A stretch of 64,000 nt of DNA from the NCBI RefSeq assembly GCF_034044715.1, contig NZ_JAXCLW010000001.1:620001-684000 (forward strand), written 5' to 3'. The notes under the pieces are model-generated. The model saw only the letters and a list, made by a program, of their open reading frames with translations. It was not told the DNA's origin and did not search any database. Below, piece by piece: positions 44,824-54,697 of this stretch (the stretch's first letter is position 1; the number at the start of each line of letters is the position of its first letter). This DNA is from Dongia_B soli (GTDB taxonomy: Bacteria; Pseudomonadota; Alphaproteobacteria; Dongiales; Dongiaceae). The position numbers and the translations under genes were made by a program.

Positions 44824-45186
44824 ATGGCTCGCACTAAGCGCGGCGTCACCTCGCACGCTCGGCACAAGAAAGTTCTCGACCTGGCCAAGGGCTATGTCGG
44901 ACGCGCCAATAACAACTACCGCATCGCCCTGGAAAAGGTCGAAAAAGGCCTGCAATACGCCTATCGCGACCGGCGCGCCAAGAAGCGCGATTTCCGCGGC
45001 CTGTGGATTCAGCGCATCAATGCCGGCGCCCGTGAGCACGGCCTGACCTATTCCCAGTTCATCTCCGGCGTGAAGCGCGCCGGTATCGAGATCGACCGCA
45101 AGGTGCTGTCCGATCTCGCGATCCGGGAACCGGCGGCTTTCGCGGCGATCGTGAAGCAAGCCCAGGACGCCCTGAAGAAGGCCTAA
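44824..45186 (+). CDS. rplT: 50S ribosomal protein L20
   Basis: A 120-residue L20: M-A-R-T-K-R-G-V-T-S-H-A-R-H-K-K-V-L start, then Y-A-Y-R-D-R-R-A-K-K-R-D-F-R and L-W-I-Q-R-I-N-A. It binds 23S rRNA early in assembly. In some bacteria L20 represses its own operon through the leader; that is not shown here. Preceded by GAGGAG. Confidence 0.98.
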   Translation: MARTKRGVTSHARHKKVLDLAKGYVGRANNNYRIALEKVEKGLQYAYRDRRAKKRDFRGLWIQRINAGAREHGLTYSQFISGVKRAGIEIDRKVLSDLAIREPAAFAAIVKQAQDALKKA

Positions 45187-45214
45187 TGGCCTTTCATTTC
45201 GGATCTCCAAGCGA

Positions 45215-45610
45215 ATGACCGGTCTTTGTCGTCGCCTCATCACCGTTTTGGCCCTGGCTGGCACCCTGGTGCTGGCGGCCTGCGGTTATGGCGACGACAT
45301 TGCCGCCGTCAAAAAGGCGGAAACCCTTCCCGGCAAGAATAACGAGGCGCTGGTCAATGACCTGGCCGGCGCCCATGGCTCGGTCGATTGGACCGGCTCG
45401 AAGCCCGACCGCTTCAAGGACACCGATATTGTTTTGGTGACGGCGACGATCAAGCAGATCGGGCGCAGCGGCAAGGAACACCATCTGGTTTTCGATTTCG
45501 TCAGCAACCGGCAGACCGAGAAGGTCGGTATCGACCGGGTGTTGGTGGATGGCGAAGAACAGAATTTGCTGACCTTGCCGTTCAATCTCATTAAGTTGCA
45601 GCTCGACTGA
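45215..45610 (+). CDS. Small predicted lipoprotein
   Basis: A 131-residue protein with a lipoprotein signal: basic start, a hydrophobic stretch, and lipobox L-A-A-C with Cys23. The mature part (G-Y-G-D-D-I-A onward) is mostly beta and has no recognised family. It sits 28 bases after rplT and before the pheST terminator, so it may be cotranscribed with the ribosomal genes. Confidence 0.8.
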   Translation: MTGLCRRLITVLALAGTLVLAACGYGDDIAAVKKAETLPGKNNEALVNDLAGAHGSVDWTGSKPDRFKDTDIVLVTATIKQIGRSGKEHHLVFDFVSNRQTEKVGIDRVLVDGEEQNLLTLPFNLIKLQLD

Positions 45611-45635
45611 ACGGCCTGGCAACGGATGTTGATGT

Positions 45636-45668
45636 GGGGAGGCCGGAATCGATCCGCCTCCCCCTTTT
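45636..45668 (+). terminator. Terminator or attenuator upstream of pheS
   Basis: GGGGAGGC and GCCTCCCC form an 8-bp stem that may extend through CGGA/TCCG. It is followed by CTTTT. It lies 25 bases after the lipoprotein stop and 58 before pheS. No Phe-rich leader peptide is visible, so ordinary termination is more likely than attenuation. Confidence 0.6.
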
Positions 45669-45725
45669 CAATTCTGTCTGGGCGATGCGAGTGATAACCG
45701 CGGCAAGAGGCGGACGGAACGGAAG

Positions 45726-46802
45726 ATGCAGAATCTGGATGGCTTACGGGATAAGTGGCTGGCAGCAATACAAGATGCCGGCAATGTCGATGCCCTGGAA
45801 ACGCTCCGCGTCGATGCCCTCGGCAAGAAGGGCGAGATCAGCGGATTGATGAAGTCCCTGGGGACTTTGTCGCCCGATGAACGCAAGGAAGCCGGTCAGC
45901 GGCTGAATGTCCTGAAGGACTCCGTCAGCGAGGCGATCGCCGCCCGCAAGGAGCTGTTGGAACAGGCAGCGCTTGACGCCAAGCTCGCTTTCGAAGCGAT
46001 CGACCTCACCTTGCCGCCGCGTCCCGAGACCGAAGGCCGCCTGCACCCGATCAGCCAGACCATCGACGAGATCATCGCCATTTTCGGCGAGATGGGCTTC
46101 AGCGTCGCCGAAGGTCCGGATATCGAAGACGATTTCAAGAATTTCACAGCGCTCAATATTCCGCCCGATCATCCGGCGCGCCAGATGCAGGACACCTTCT
46201 ATCTGCCGCCGCAGGAAGATGGCAGCCGCATGGTCTTGCGTACCCATACGTCGCCGGTGCAGATCCGCACCATGCAATCGAAGAAGCCGCCGATTCGCGT
46301 GATCTGCCCGGGCCGCACCTATCGCTGCGATTCCGACATGACCCATACGCCGATGTTCCATCAGGTCGAAGGCCTGGTGATCGACGAGACCACGCATATG
46401 GGCCATCTGAAAGGCTGCCTGATCGATTTCGTGCGCACCTTCTTCAATCTCGACAATCTGCCGGTGCGCTTCCGCCCCAGCTACTTCCCCTTCACCGAAC
46501 CCTCGGCCGAGGTCGATATCGGCTGCGACCGTTCCGGCGGCGAGTTGAAGCTCGGCCAGGGCAGCGATTGGCTGGAGATCCTGGGCTGCGGCATGGTGCA
46601 TCCCAAGGTGCTGCAGAATTGCGGCATCGATTCCAGCAAGTACCAGGGCTTCGCCTTCGGCATGGGCATCGAGCGCATCGCCATGCTGAAATACGGCATC
46701 CCCGATCTGCGCACCTTCTTCGACGGCGATCTGCGCTGGCTGAAGCATTACGGATTCCCGGCATTGGATGTGCCGTCGCTGGTCGGAGGACTGACGCGAT
46801 GA
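45726..46802 (+). CDS. pheS: Phenylalanyl-tRNA synthetase alpha subunit
   Basis: A 358-residue class II synthetase subunit. An N-terminal coiled coil (1-85) contacts tRNA. The catalytic core has motif 2 F-H-Q-V-E-G-L-V-I-D and motif 3 G-M-G-I-E-R-I-A-M-L-K-Y-G. F-R-P-S-Y-F-P-F-T-E-P-S is the amino-acid pocket. It assembles as (alpha-beta)2 with PheT, whose start overlaps its stop. Confidence 0.98.
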   Translation: MQNLDGLRDKWLAAIQDAGNVDALETLRVDALGKKGEISGLMKSLGTLSPDERKEAGQRLNVLKDSVSEAIAARKELLEQAALDAKLAFEAIDLTLPPRPETEGRLHPISQTIDEIIAIFGEMGFSVAEGPDIEDDFKNFTALNIPPDHPARQMQDTFYLPPQEDGSRMVLRTHTSPVQIRTMQSKKPPIRVICPGRTYRCDSDMTHTPMFHQVEGLVIDETTHMGHLKGCLIDFVRTFFNLDNLPVRFRPSYFPFTEPSAEVDIGCDRSGGELKLGQGSDWLEILGCGMVHPKVLQNCGIDSSKYQGFAFGMGIERIAMLKYGIPDLRTFFDGDLRWLKHYGFPALDVPSLVGGLTR

Positions 46803-49192
46803 AATTCTCTCTCTCCTGGCTCAAGGAGCATCTCGACACCAGCGCCGATCTCGAGACGATCGCCAAGAAACTGACGGCACTCGGCCTCGAAGTCGAAGGC
46901 ATCAGTGACCGATCGAAGGCACTGGCGCCTTTCACGGTTGCCTATGTCGTCTCGGCCGAGAAGCATCCCAATGCCGATAAGTTGCGGGTCTGCATGGTCG
47001 ATACCGGCAAGGGCATTGTCCAGGTGGTCTGCGGCGCGCCGAACGCCAAGACAGGAATGAAAGGCGTTTTTGCACCCCCAGGCAGCCATATTCCCGGCAC
47101 CGGCGTCGATCTGAAGCCAGGCGTCATTCGCGGGGTGGAATCGAACGGCATGCTCTGCTCGGTGCGCGAAATGGGCATCGGCAACGACCATGACGGCATC
47201 ATCGAACTGCCGGAAGACGCACCGGTCGGCACCAGCTTCGCCGCTTATCAGAAGCTCGACGATCCGGTGATCGAGATTAAGCTGACCCCCGACCGCGCCG
47301 ATTGCCTGGGTGTCCGCGGCATTGCGCGCGACCTGGAAGCGGCCGGCCTCGGTAAGCTGAAGCCGCTCTCGGCGAAGAAGATCGACGGCGCCTTCGACAG
47401 CAAGATCCAATGGCGCATCGCCGATGACGGCAATTACTGTCCCAAGGTTGCCGGCCGCTTGTTCCGCAATGTGAAGAACGGCGCCAGTCCGAAATGGCTG
47501 CAGGATTGCCTCACCTCGATCGGCCTGCGGCCGATCTCGGCTTTGGTCGATATCACCAATTTCGTCACCTTCGATCTTGGCCGGCCCTTGCATGTCTATG
47601 ACGCCGACAAGCTGAAGGGCGACCCGACTTTGCGCGTCGCCAAGGATGGCGAGGAGATCCTGGCATTGGACGGCAAGACCTATCGGCTGGATTCCAGCAT
47701 GACGGTGATCGCTGACGAAAACGGCCCGCAATCGATCGGCGGCATCATGGGTGGCGAGGCAACCGGCTGCTCGGAGGCGACCACCAATGTGTTCCTGGAA
47801 GTCGCACTCTTCAATCCGATCGCAGTTGCCCGTACCGGCCGCAAGCTCAACATCAATTCCGATGCCCGCTATCGCTTCGAACGCGGCGTTGATCCGACCT
47901 CGGCCGATTGGGGCCTCGATGTCACGACCCAGCTGATCCTCGATATCTGCGGCGGCGAAGCCTCGGCCGCCAGCATTGCCGGCAGCGAACCGGCCTGGCA
48001 GCGCGAACTTGATTTCCGTCCCGCCCGGGTGCTCGGCCTCGGCGGCGTCGATGTGTCGGCGGCAACGCAGAAGGACATTCTGGAAAAACTCGGCTTCAAG
48101 GTCAGCGAAAACAGCACCGATAGCTGGTCGGTCAGCGTGCCGAGCTGGCGCGCCGATGTCGAAGGCGAGGCCGATCTGGTCGAGGAAGTGCTGCGCGTCA
48201 ATGATTTCGACAATATTCCCGTCGTCTCGATGCCACGTACCACGCCTTTGCCGCAGCCTTCCGTGACGCCGGCCCAGCGCCGCGTTCTGCTCACCAAAAG
48301 GTTGCTGGCTGGCCGTGGCCTGACCGAAGCTGTGACCTTCAGCTTCATGGCAAGCGGCATCGCGGGCCTGTTCAAGACGGCGGCGAAGCTCGTGCTGCTC
48401 GACAACCCGATCAGCAGCGATCTCGATGCGATGCGGCCTTCGATCCTTGGCAACCTGTTACAGGCTGCCGGTCGCAATGCGGCGCGCGGGATCGGCGATG
48501 TGGCCTTGTTCGAAGTCGGCCCGACCTATCACGATGAGACCGAGAAAGGTCAGGTCCTGGCGGCGACCGGCATCCGCAGCGGCTTCGCCCGGCCGCGTCA
48601 CTGGGAGGCGAAGCCGCGCGCGGTCGACGCCTTCGATGCCAAGGCGGATGCCCTCGCCATCCTTTCGACCTTCGGCGTGCCGGTTGACAATCTGCAAATC
48701 CTGCCGGAAGCGCCGGGCTATTTCCATCCCGGGCGCTCGGCGGTTTTGCGCCTCGGCCCGACCGTCCTGGGGCAGTTCGGCGAATTGCATCCCAGGATTC
48801 TGAAGGCGCTCGATCTCAAGGGAGCGGCAGTCGGGTTCGAGGTCTTCCTCGACCGCTTGCCTTTGCCGCGCTCGAAAGGCACGGCACGTCCCTTGCTGAA
48901 CGCCTCGCCATTCCAACCAGTGGAGCGCGATTTCGCCTTCGTGGTCGATGCCAAGGTGCCGGCGGACAAGTTGATCAAGGCGGCAAAGGGTGCCGATAAG
49001 GCGCTGATCACCGAGGTGAAGTTGTTCGACGTCTTCAGCGGCGGCTCACTGGGCACCGATCAGAAGTCGATTGCCTTGAGTGTGACCCTGCAGCCCAAGG
49101 ACAAGACTTTGACCGATCAGGAGATCGAGGCCGCCGCCGCCAAGGTGGTGGCCGCCGTCAACAAGGCGACCGGCGGCACCTTGCGGGGCTGA
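46799..49192 (+). CDS. pheT: Phenylalanyl-tRNA synthetase beta subunit
   Basis: A 797-residue subunit starting M-K-F-S-L-S-W-L-K-E-H-L inside the pheS stop (ATGA). Its domains are an OB-fold tRNA-binding part (about 40-150), B3/B4 editing (about 210-385), B5, the pseudo-catalytic core and the C-terminal ferredoxin-fold anticodon-binding domain. The editing region keeps D-I-T-N-F-V. The length is normal. A strong bidirectional terminator follows. Confidence 0.97.
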   Translation: MKFSLSWLKEHLDTSADLETIAKKLTALGLEVEGISDRSKALAPFTVAYVVSAEKHPNADKLRVCMVDTGKGIVQVVCGAPNAKTGMKGVFAPPGSHIPGTGVDLKPGVIRGVESNGMLCSVREMGIGNDHDGIIELPEDAPVGTSFAAYQKLDDPVIEIKLTPDRADCLGVRGIARDLEAAGLGKLKPLSAKKIDGAFDSKIQWRIADDGNYCPKVAGRLFRNVKNGASPKWLQDCLTSIGLRPISALVDITNFVTFDLGRPLHVYDADKLKGDPTLRVAKDGEEILALDGKTYRLDSSMTVIADENGPQSIGGIMGGEATGCSEATTNVFLEVALFNPIAVARTGRKLNINSDARYRFERGVDPTSADWGLDVTTQLILDICGGEASAASIAGSEPAWQRELDFRPARVLGLGGVDVSAATQKDILEKLGFKVSENSTDSWSVSVPSWRADVEGEADLVEEVLRVNDFDNIPVVSMPRTTPLPQPSVTPAQRRVLLTKRLLAGRGLTEAVTFSFMASGIAGLFKTAAKLVLLDNPISSDLDAMRPSILGNLLQAAGRNAARGIGDVALFEVGPTYHDETEKGQVLAATGIRSGFARPRHWEAKPRAVDAFDAKADALAILSTFGVPVDNLQILPEAPGYFHPGRSAVLRLGPTVLGQFGELHPRILKALDLKGAAVGFEVFLDRLPLPRSKGTARPLLNASPFQPVERDFAFVVDAKVPADKLIKAAKGADKALITEVKLFDVFSGGSLGTDQKSIALSVTLQPKDKTLTDQEIEAAAAKVVAAVNKATGGTLRG

Positions 49193-49210
49193 GAGCCGTC
49201 ATTCTGACCG

Positions 49211-49245
49211 AAGGAAAGGCCCGCCGTTTCGGCGGGCCTTTCCTT
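49211..49245. terminator. Bidirectional terminator between pheT and the SDR gene
   Basis: A perfect 16-bp stem (AAGGAAAGGCCCGCCG and complement) with a TTT loop, between convergent genes. The arms end in T-rich or A-rich segments on both strands. Confidence 0.88.
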
Positions 49246-49258
49246 TAGATGTGTTCGC

Positions 49259-50011
49259 TCACGTCGCCGTATTGCCGCCATCGACCAGCCAAGCGGCGCC
49301 GGTGACGTAGCTTGCCCGGTCCGATGCCAGGAAGGCGACCACCTGGGCGATCTCGTCCGGCTGGCCGACACGGCCCAAGGGGAAGGAAGCTCCTTTGCGC
49401 GCCAGACCTTCGGCAGCTTTTTCGCCGCCGGACTGGATGCCCTCCAGCAACATTGGGGTTTCGACATCGCCGGGACAGACCGCATTGACGCGGATACCTT
49501 GTGGCCCGTGATCCAGCGCCATGGCTTTCGTCAATTGCACGACAGCACCTTTGGAGGCGCAGTAAGCCGCTTCCCGCTTGCCGGCCACCACGCCCCAATC
49601 CGAAGCGATGCTGACGATGCTGCCCTTGCCGGCGGCGATCATGTGCCTGAGAGCGGCGCGGGAACAGCGCATGACTGCCGTGACATTGACATCCATCACC
49701 GCCTGCCAGTCCGCGTCGCTGGTTTCCAGAACCGAGCCGCGGCGCGCAATGCCGGCATTATTAACCAGGATGTCGATGCGCCCGAAAGCAGCCATGGTCG
49801 CGGCAATGAGCTTGTCCGGAAAGGCCGGATCGGCGATATCGCCCGCCATGAACTTGGCACCGAGACGGCTGGCGATCTCGTCACCCGCCGCCTGGTTGCG
49901 GCCGGTCAGCATGAGTTGCGCACCTTCCGCCGACAGCCGTTCAGCGATGGCCAGCCCGATCCCCGATGTCGCGCCGGTCACGATTGCGCTCTTTCCCGTC
50001 AAGTCACCCAT
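49259..50011 (-). CDS. Short-chain dehydrogenase/reductase
   Basis: A 250-residue classical SDR. The cofactor motif is T-G-A-T-S-G-I-G, and N-N-A-G is present. The catalytic Ser lies in S-I-A-S-D-W and Tyr/Lys in Y-C-A-S-K. P-G-D-V-E-T-P-M and the C-terminal W-L-V-D-G-G-N are FabG-like. The specific substrate is unknown. M-G-D-L-T-G-K is the preferred start, four codons into the longer frame. Confidence 0.93.
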   Translation of the reverse strand: MGDLTGKSAIVTGATSGIGLAIAERLSAEGAQLMLTGRNQAAGDEIASRLGAKFMAGDIADPAFPDKLIAATMAAFGRIDILVNNAGIARRGSVLETSDADWQAVMDVNVTAVMRCSRAALRHMIAAGKGSIVSIASDWGVVAGKREAAYCASKGAVVQLTKAMALDHGPQGIRVNAVCPGDVETPMLLEGIQSGGEKAAEGLARKGASFPLGRVGQPDEIAQVVAFLASDRASYVTGAAWLVDGGNTAT

Positions 50012-50138
50012 GACACCTCCCAAGCCGATCGCCTTAGTGGCGACCGTAACACATTGAAAACACGGCGCATTAGCGCCAGTTGATCTTATGTCTCGCAGCC
50101 CCTATCTTGCGCCGCAATAGAGCCAGACTGGACTACGT

Positions 50139-51941
50139 ATGACCGACCTCAGCCATATTCGCAATTTTTCGATCATCGCCCATATCGATCACGGCAAATC
50201 GACCTTGGCCGATCGCCTGATCCAGGCCTGCGGTGGCTTGAGCGACCGGGAAATGAAGGAGCAGGTGCTCGATTCGATGGATATCGAGCGCGAGCGCGGC
50301 ATTACCATTAAGGCCCAGACCGTGCGCCTGGAATACAAGGCCAAGAATGGCGAAACCTATCAGCTGAACCTGATGGACACGCCGGGCCATGTCGACTTCG
50401 CCTATGAGGTTAGCCGATGCCTCGCCGCCTGCGAGGGCTCGCTGCTCGTGGTCGATGCCAGCCAAGGCGTCGAGGCCCAGACCCTGGCCAATGTCTACCA
50501 GGCGATCGACGCCAATCATGAGATCGTCCCGGTCCTCAACAAGATCGACCTGCCGGCCGCCGAGCCCGAGCGGGTCAAGCAGCAGATCGAGGATGTGATC
50601 GGCATCGATGCCAGCGACGCCGTGCCGATTTCCGCCAAGACCGGCATCGGGATCGATCTCGTCCTGGAAGCCATCGTCAACCGTTTGCCGGCCCCGAAGG
50701 GCGATGCGGCGGCACCGCTCAAGGCGATGCTGATCGACAGCTGGTATGATGCCTATCTCGGCGTCGTCATCCTGGTGCGGGTGAAGGACGGCGTGCTGAA
50801 GCCCGGCATGAAGATCAAGATGATGGCGGCCGATGCCCTCTATACGGTCGAAAAGGTCGGCGTCTTCTCGCCCAAGGCCGTGCATCTGCCGCAGCTCACC
50901 CCCGGTGAAGTCGGCTTCATCACCGCCGGCATCAAGGCGGTGGCGGATTGCCGGATCGGCGACACCATCACCGAGGAAAAACGCCCGGCGGCGGAAGCCC
51001 TGCCGGGTTTCAAGCCCAGCATCCCGGTGGTGTTCTGCGGCCTGTTCCCGACCGATGCCGCCGATTTCGAGGACTTGCGCGACAGCCTCGCCAAGCTGCG
51101 GCTCAACGACGCCAGTTTCCACTTCGAGATGGAAACCTCGGCGGCGCTCGGCTTCGGTTTCCGCTGCGGCTTCCTCGGCCTGCTGCATCTGGAAATCATC
51201 CAGGAGCGCCTGGAGCGCGAGTTCAACCTCGACTTGATCACGACGGCACCCAGCGTCGTCTACAAGATCCATACGGTGAAGGACGGCGTGAAGGAACTGC
51301 ACAATCCCGCCGACATGCCGGATGTGATGCAGATCGATCACATCGAGGAGCCCTGGATCAAGGCGACGATCCTGGTGCCGGACGAATATCTGGGCGCGAT
51401 CCTGAAGCTTTGCGAGGATCGCCGTGGCGTGCAGGTGGAGCTGACCTATGCCGGCAGCCGCGCCATGCTGGTCTATCGCCTGCCGCTCAATGAAGTCGTC
51501 TTCGACTTCTATGATCGCCTGAAGTCGGTCAGCCGCGGCTATGCCAGTTTCGATTACCAGATGGACGGCTATGAGGAAGGCGACCTCGTCAAGCTCAACA
51601 TCATGGTCAATGGCGATCCGGTCGATGCCCTCTCCATGATCGTGCATAAGAGCCAGGCGGAGAATCGTGGCCGGCACCTCTGCACGCGCTTGAAGGATCT
51701 CATTCCGCGCCAGCTCTTCAAGATCGCCATCCAGGCCGCGATCGGCGCCAAGGTGATCGCCCGCGAAACGGTCAGCGCCTTGCGCAAGGATGTGACGGCG
51801 AAGTGCTATGGCGGCGATATCAGCCGTAAGCGCAAGCTGCTGGACAAGCAGAAGGAAGGCAAGAAGCGGATGCGGCAATACGGCAATGTCGAGATTCCGC
51901 AATCGGCCTTCATCGCCGCGCTGAAAATGTCGGATGACTGA
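50139..51941 (+). CDS. lepA: Elongation factor 4 (LepA)
   Basis: A 600-residue translational GTPase. G1 is A-H-I-D-H-G-K-S-T-L, G3 is D-T-P-G-H-V-D-F, G4 is N-K-I-D-L-P. The LepA-specific C-terminal domain includes Y-G-G-D-I-S-R-K-R-K-L-L. It back-translocates or remodels stalled ribosomes, and affects initiation. The length is exactly that of the family. Convergent with the sensor kinase gene. Confidence 0.98.
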   Translation: MTDLSHIRNFSIIAHIDHGKSTLADRLIQACGGLSDREMKEQVLDSMDIERERGITIKAQTVRLEYKAKNGETYQLNLMDTPGHVDFAYEVSRCLAACEGSLLVVDASQGVEAQTLANVYQAIDANHEIVPVLNKIDLPAAEPERVKQQIEDVIGIDASDAVPISAKTGIGIDLVLEAIVNRLPAPKGDAAAPLKAMLIDSWYDAYLGVVILVRVKDGVLKPGMKIKMMAADALYTVEKVGVFSPKAVHLPQLTPGEVGFITAGIKAVADCRIGDTITEEKRPAAEALPGFKPSIPVVFCGLFPTDAADFEDLRDSLAKLRLNDASFHFEMETSAALGFGFRCGFLGLLHLEIIQERLEREFNLDLITTAPSVVYKIHTVKDGVKELHNPADMPDVMQIDHIEEPWIKATILVPDEYLGAILKLCEDRRGVQVELTYAGSRAMLVYRLPLNEVVFDFYDRLKSVSRGYASFDYQMDGYEEGDLVKLNIMVNGDPVDALSMIVHKSQAENRGRHLCTRLKDLIPRQLFKIAIQAAIGAKVIARETVSALRKDVTAKCYGGDISRKRKLLDKQKEGKKRMRQYGNVEIPQSAFIAALKMSDD

Positions 51942-51995
51942 TCGGCCCCGACATTCGGCGCAATTTTCGACGGACCTTTCCGACATCAGGGGCGC

Positions 51996-54029
51996 CTAGG
52001 CTTCCGCTTCGGAAACCTCTTCGGTTGGCGGCAAAACCGATTCGCTTGGGAGTGAAATCGTCACGGTGGTGCCGCGGCCCGGCGCGGTATCGATTTCAAG
52101 GCTCCCACCATGCAATTCGGCCAGGGCCTTCACCATGGGGAGGCCCAGTCCGGTTCCCCGGTGGCCCCTTGTATAAGCATTATCGAGCTGACCGAACGCC
52201 GATAATGCGACCGGCAGATCGTCTTTTTCCATGCCGATGCCGGTATCCTGAACGGTGATCAGGACATTCGCGCCAAGCGGCGTGCAGCTCAACAGGATGC
52301 TGCCGCCCGAGGGCGTGAACTTCACGGCATTGCTCAGCAGATTCAGCACCATCTGCGTCACCGCGCGGCGATCTGCCTGCAGGCGCGGCCGGCGCGGCGG
52401 CATTTGCAAAGCAAGCCGCAGCTTCGCGTCGCGCGCACGCTGTTCCACCAGTCGCAGCGCGCCTTGAAGCACCTCGAACAGATCGACTTCCTCGATTTGC
52501 AGCCGATGCTTGCCGGCCTCGATTTTTGAGAGGTCGAGAATGTCATTGATCAGCGACAGCAGCAGATGGCCGCTTTTGTGGATATCGACGGCATAGCTGC
52601 GGTACGGGCCATCGTCCAACGGCCCGAACATCTCCAGCATCATGGCCTCGGAAAAACCGATGATGGCATTCAGCGGCGTCCGCAGCTCATGGCTGATATT
52701 GGCCAGGAATTCGGACTTGCTGCGGCTGGCCAGCTCGGCGTTGCGCTTCGCCTCCAGTAGCGATTCGGTGATATTGCGCCGTTCGACCGCTTCGCGTTCG
52801 AGGCGCTGCACGGTTTCCGCCAGCTCAGCGGTACGCTGCGCCACCAGACTTTCCAATTCACGATGCGCACGGTCCAGGGCCAGGCGTTTGCTTTTCTCAT
52901 CGACGATCCGCGATCCCAGGCTCTGGCGCTGCTGCTCGGCCATGCTCATCAGGCTCGCCTGCTGCAAAGCGTGATAGGCTTCGAAATGCCGGAGCGCCGC
53001 TTCGAAGTCGCCGGCAGCGCGCGCCGCATCGCGCAGCACCAGCCGGCAGCGCGGCAGGTTCTCAACAGCGCCCGTCGTCTCGATATAGCGCAGCGCGTCC
53101 TCAGCCAAGCGCAAGGCGGCATGGGCTTCACCCATCCGCAGCTTCAGTGCGGCCTGCAGGCACATTGTCTCGCCCTGCGCTTGCGGGCTTTCAAAAAGGG
53201 TGGCGACACGCTGGGACATTTCGAGATTTTGCGCGGCATCGGCGAATTGGCCGAGGTGAATCATGGCATCCGCCATGCCATTGAGGGCACGCAACTGCAG
53301 CCGGCGATCCTCGATATGGCGGGCGAGCGACAGGCTTTGAAACTGGAAGCGCAACGCCTCGTCATAGCGATGGCGGCTTTGTTCCAGCCGCCCAAGATGT
53401 CCCAAGCTGGTCGCCCGCGCGCTGAGGCCGAAAAAGTCCTGGGGGGCCGCATTGGCAAGATCCAATGCCCGCAGCAGGTGACGCTGGGCATCCTCCAGCA
53501 GATGCATGCGGGCGTAGATGGCGCCGATCAGACGCTCCGCCAAAGCCTGCCCGGTGACGTCATTCGCCTCGATGAAATGCTGCAAGGCGCGTTCGGCGAA
53601 ATCCAGCGCGGGATTGGGGCGATCGAGATCCGCATGCAGCGCGCCGTAAGCATGCAGCAGATGCGCCTGATCGAGATCCGCCGCCTGATCGCCGAACAGG
53701 TCTTGCGCGACCTCCAGCGCCATCTCGGCTTCGCGGTAGCGGCCCATCAGCCGCAACACCCGGCCGAGCTGCAGATTGGCCGTGGCGGTCCAACGCCGGT
53801 CGCCCAATTGCGCGGCCAGGGCACGGAAGGCCCGCGCCTCGATCAGCGCTTCGTTGAGATCGGTCGCCATCAACACGCGTACCAGGTTGTCGCGCCAGGC
53901 AAAGCTGGTCAGGGGACGGTCGCTTTGATCGATCAAGCCGCGCAGACGTGCGGCCGCGCTCGGCGCGCTAGCGTCGAGATTCCGCTGATCCTCGAAGTTG
54001 ACCGAGTCGGCCATCACCATCGCGTCCAT
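51996..54029 (-). CDS. Soluble TPR-containing sensor histidine kinase
   Basis: A 677-residue kinase with no membrane span. Residues 40-350 are helical repeats (TPR-like, for example A-L-D-F-A-E-R-A-L-Q-H-F and Y-D-E-A-L-R-F-Q-F), then a coiled coil (about 360-430). HisKA H447 is in I-S-H-E-L-R-T-P-L-N-A. The HATPase has N-L-L-S-N-A-V-K-F, D-T-G-I-G-M and G-T-G-L-G-L. No receiver is attached and no response regulator is nearby. The input probably comes from a cytoplasmic partner bound by the repeats. Start choice among three close ATGs (54029, 54020, 54014) is uncertain. Confidence 0.9.
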   Translation of the reverse strand: MDAMVMADSVNFEDQRNLDASAPSAAARLRGLIDQSDRPLTSFAWRDNLVRVLMATDLNEALIEARAFRALAAQLGDRRWTATANLQLGRVLRLMGRYREAEMALEVAQDLFGDQAADLDQAHLLHAYGALHADLDRPNPALDFAERALQHFIEANDVTGQALAERLIGAIYARMHLLEDAQRHLLRALDLANAAPQDFFGLSARATSLGHLGRLEQSRHRYDEALRFQFQSLSLARHIEDRRLQLRALNGMADAMIHLGQFADAAQNLEMSQRVATLFESPQAQGETMCLQAALKLRMGEAHAALRLAEDALRYIETTGAVENLPRCRLVLRDAARAAGDFEAALRHFEAYHALQQASLMSMAEQQRQSLGSRIVDEKSKRLALDRAHRELESLVAQRTAELAETVQRLEREAVERRNITESLLEAKRNAELASRSKSEFLANISHELRTPLNAIIGFSEAMMLEMFGPLDDGPYRSYAVDIHKSGHLLLSLINDILDLSKIEAGKHRLQIEEVDLFEVLQGALRLVEQRARDAKLRLALQMPPRRPRLQADRRAVTQMVLNLLSNAVKFTPSGGSILLSCTPLGANVLITVQDTGIGMEKDDLPVALSAFGQLDNAYTRGHRGTGLGLPMVKALAELHGGSLEIDTAPGRGTTVTISLPSESVLPPTEEVSEAEA

Positions 54030-54321
54030 GCGTCGGAATGTGCATGCACTGGATCGCCAGAGAGATGCAGCGGCGCCAGGTCCTGCTTTTCCACGTCCCT
54101 GCCCGTGTTGTCCGGATCCGGCCACGCCCCCATGGCTAGATTCCAGGCCATCCTGGCCCGGCATCAGACCTGTCGATGGGCAAACCGGCAGGTCAGATCA
54201 CGAATTTAGCCGGAAGGAAAAACATCGGTCCGCCTTTGTCAATAGCGGGGCGATCACGAAGTCCGGCGCGGCTGCCCTTGGGATCGCCAAAGGCCCGGTT
54301 GCGCCGCAGCCTGGAGAATGG

Positions 54322-54603
54322 TTAACGGTCGGTCAGTCCCGCCACGAGCCAGCATAACAGGGCCAAAGCCATGCAGAAAATCCAGGCCGGTGCACCTAAT
54401 ATGGGGGCGATGAGCCGACCCCATATGTCGCCGGAGGCGAATGCCGCCTGTGTCGCTGTCAGCGAGCCAGGGCTGGTACGCTGCCAGAGACCGATGAGGG
54501 TCTGGGGCTCGCTGGTGCCGATCAGCCGGTCAGCCAGTTGGATGGCGCCGAAAACCACCGCAGCGACGGCGAAAGCCAGAGCGAGAAGTCGAAGAAACAG
54601 CAT
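54322..54603 (-). CDS. Small two-span membrane protein of unknown function
   Basis: A 93-residue protein with two membrane segments (about 1-22 and 68-90) and a polar middle containing L-I-G-L-W-Q-R-T-S-P. I do not recognise the family. Codon use and hydrophobic pattern look genuine. The upstream frame extension of 19 residues is less likely. It faces tRNA-Ser. Confidence 0.65.
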   Translation of the reverse strand: MLFLRLLALAFAVAAVVFGAIQLADRLIGTSEPQTLIGLWQRTSPGSLTATQAAFASGDIWGRLIAPILGAPAWIFCMALALLCWLVAGLTDR

Positions 54604-54644
54604 GCCAGTCCTGATTTGATTGCCTGCGGGACTGTCAGAAGTTA

Positions 54645-54673
54645 TTGCGTTGAGCGACACCCTCGGCTAGGTT
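54645..54673 (+). promoter_or_regulatory. Predicted promoter of tRNA-Ser
   Basis: TTGCGT (54645-54650) and TAGGTT (54668-54673), 17 bases apart, ending 24 bases before the tRNA. Confidence 0.45.
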
Positions 54674-54697
54674 CCGCGCCGTTGCGCTTTTGCGCTA

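Noticed and set aside
45611..45725. Phe-rich leader peptide for pheST attenuation
   Set aside because: The hairpin at 45636-45668 was examined for a preceding short frame with Phe codons. None is present, so ordinary termination is the simpler reading.
50133..51986. A 617-codon open frame on the minus strand
   Set aside because: Antisense to lepA over its full length. No recognisable domain or ribosome site.
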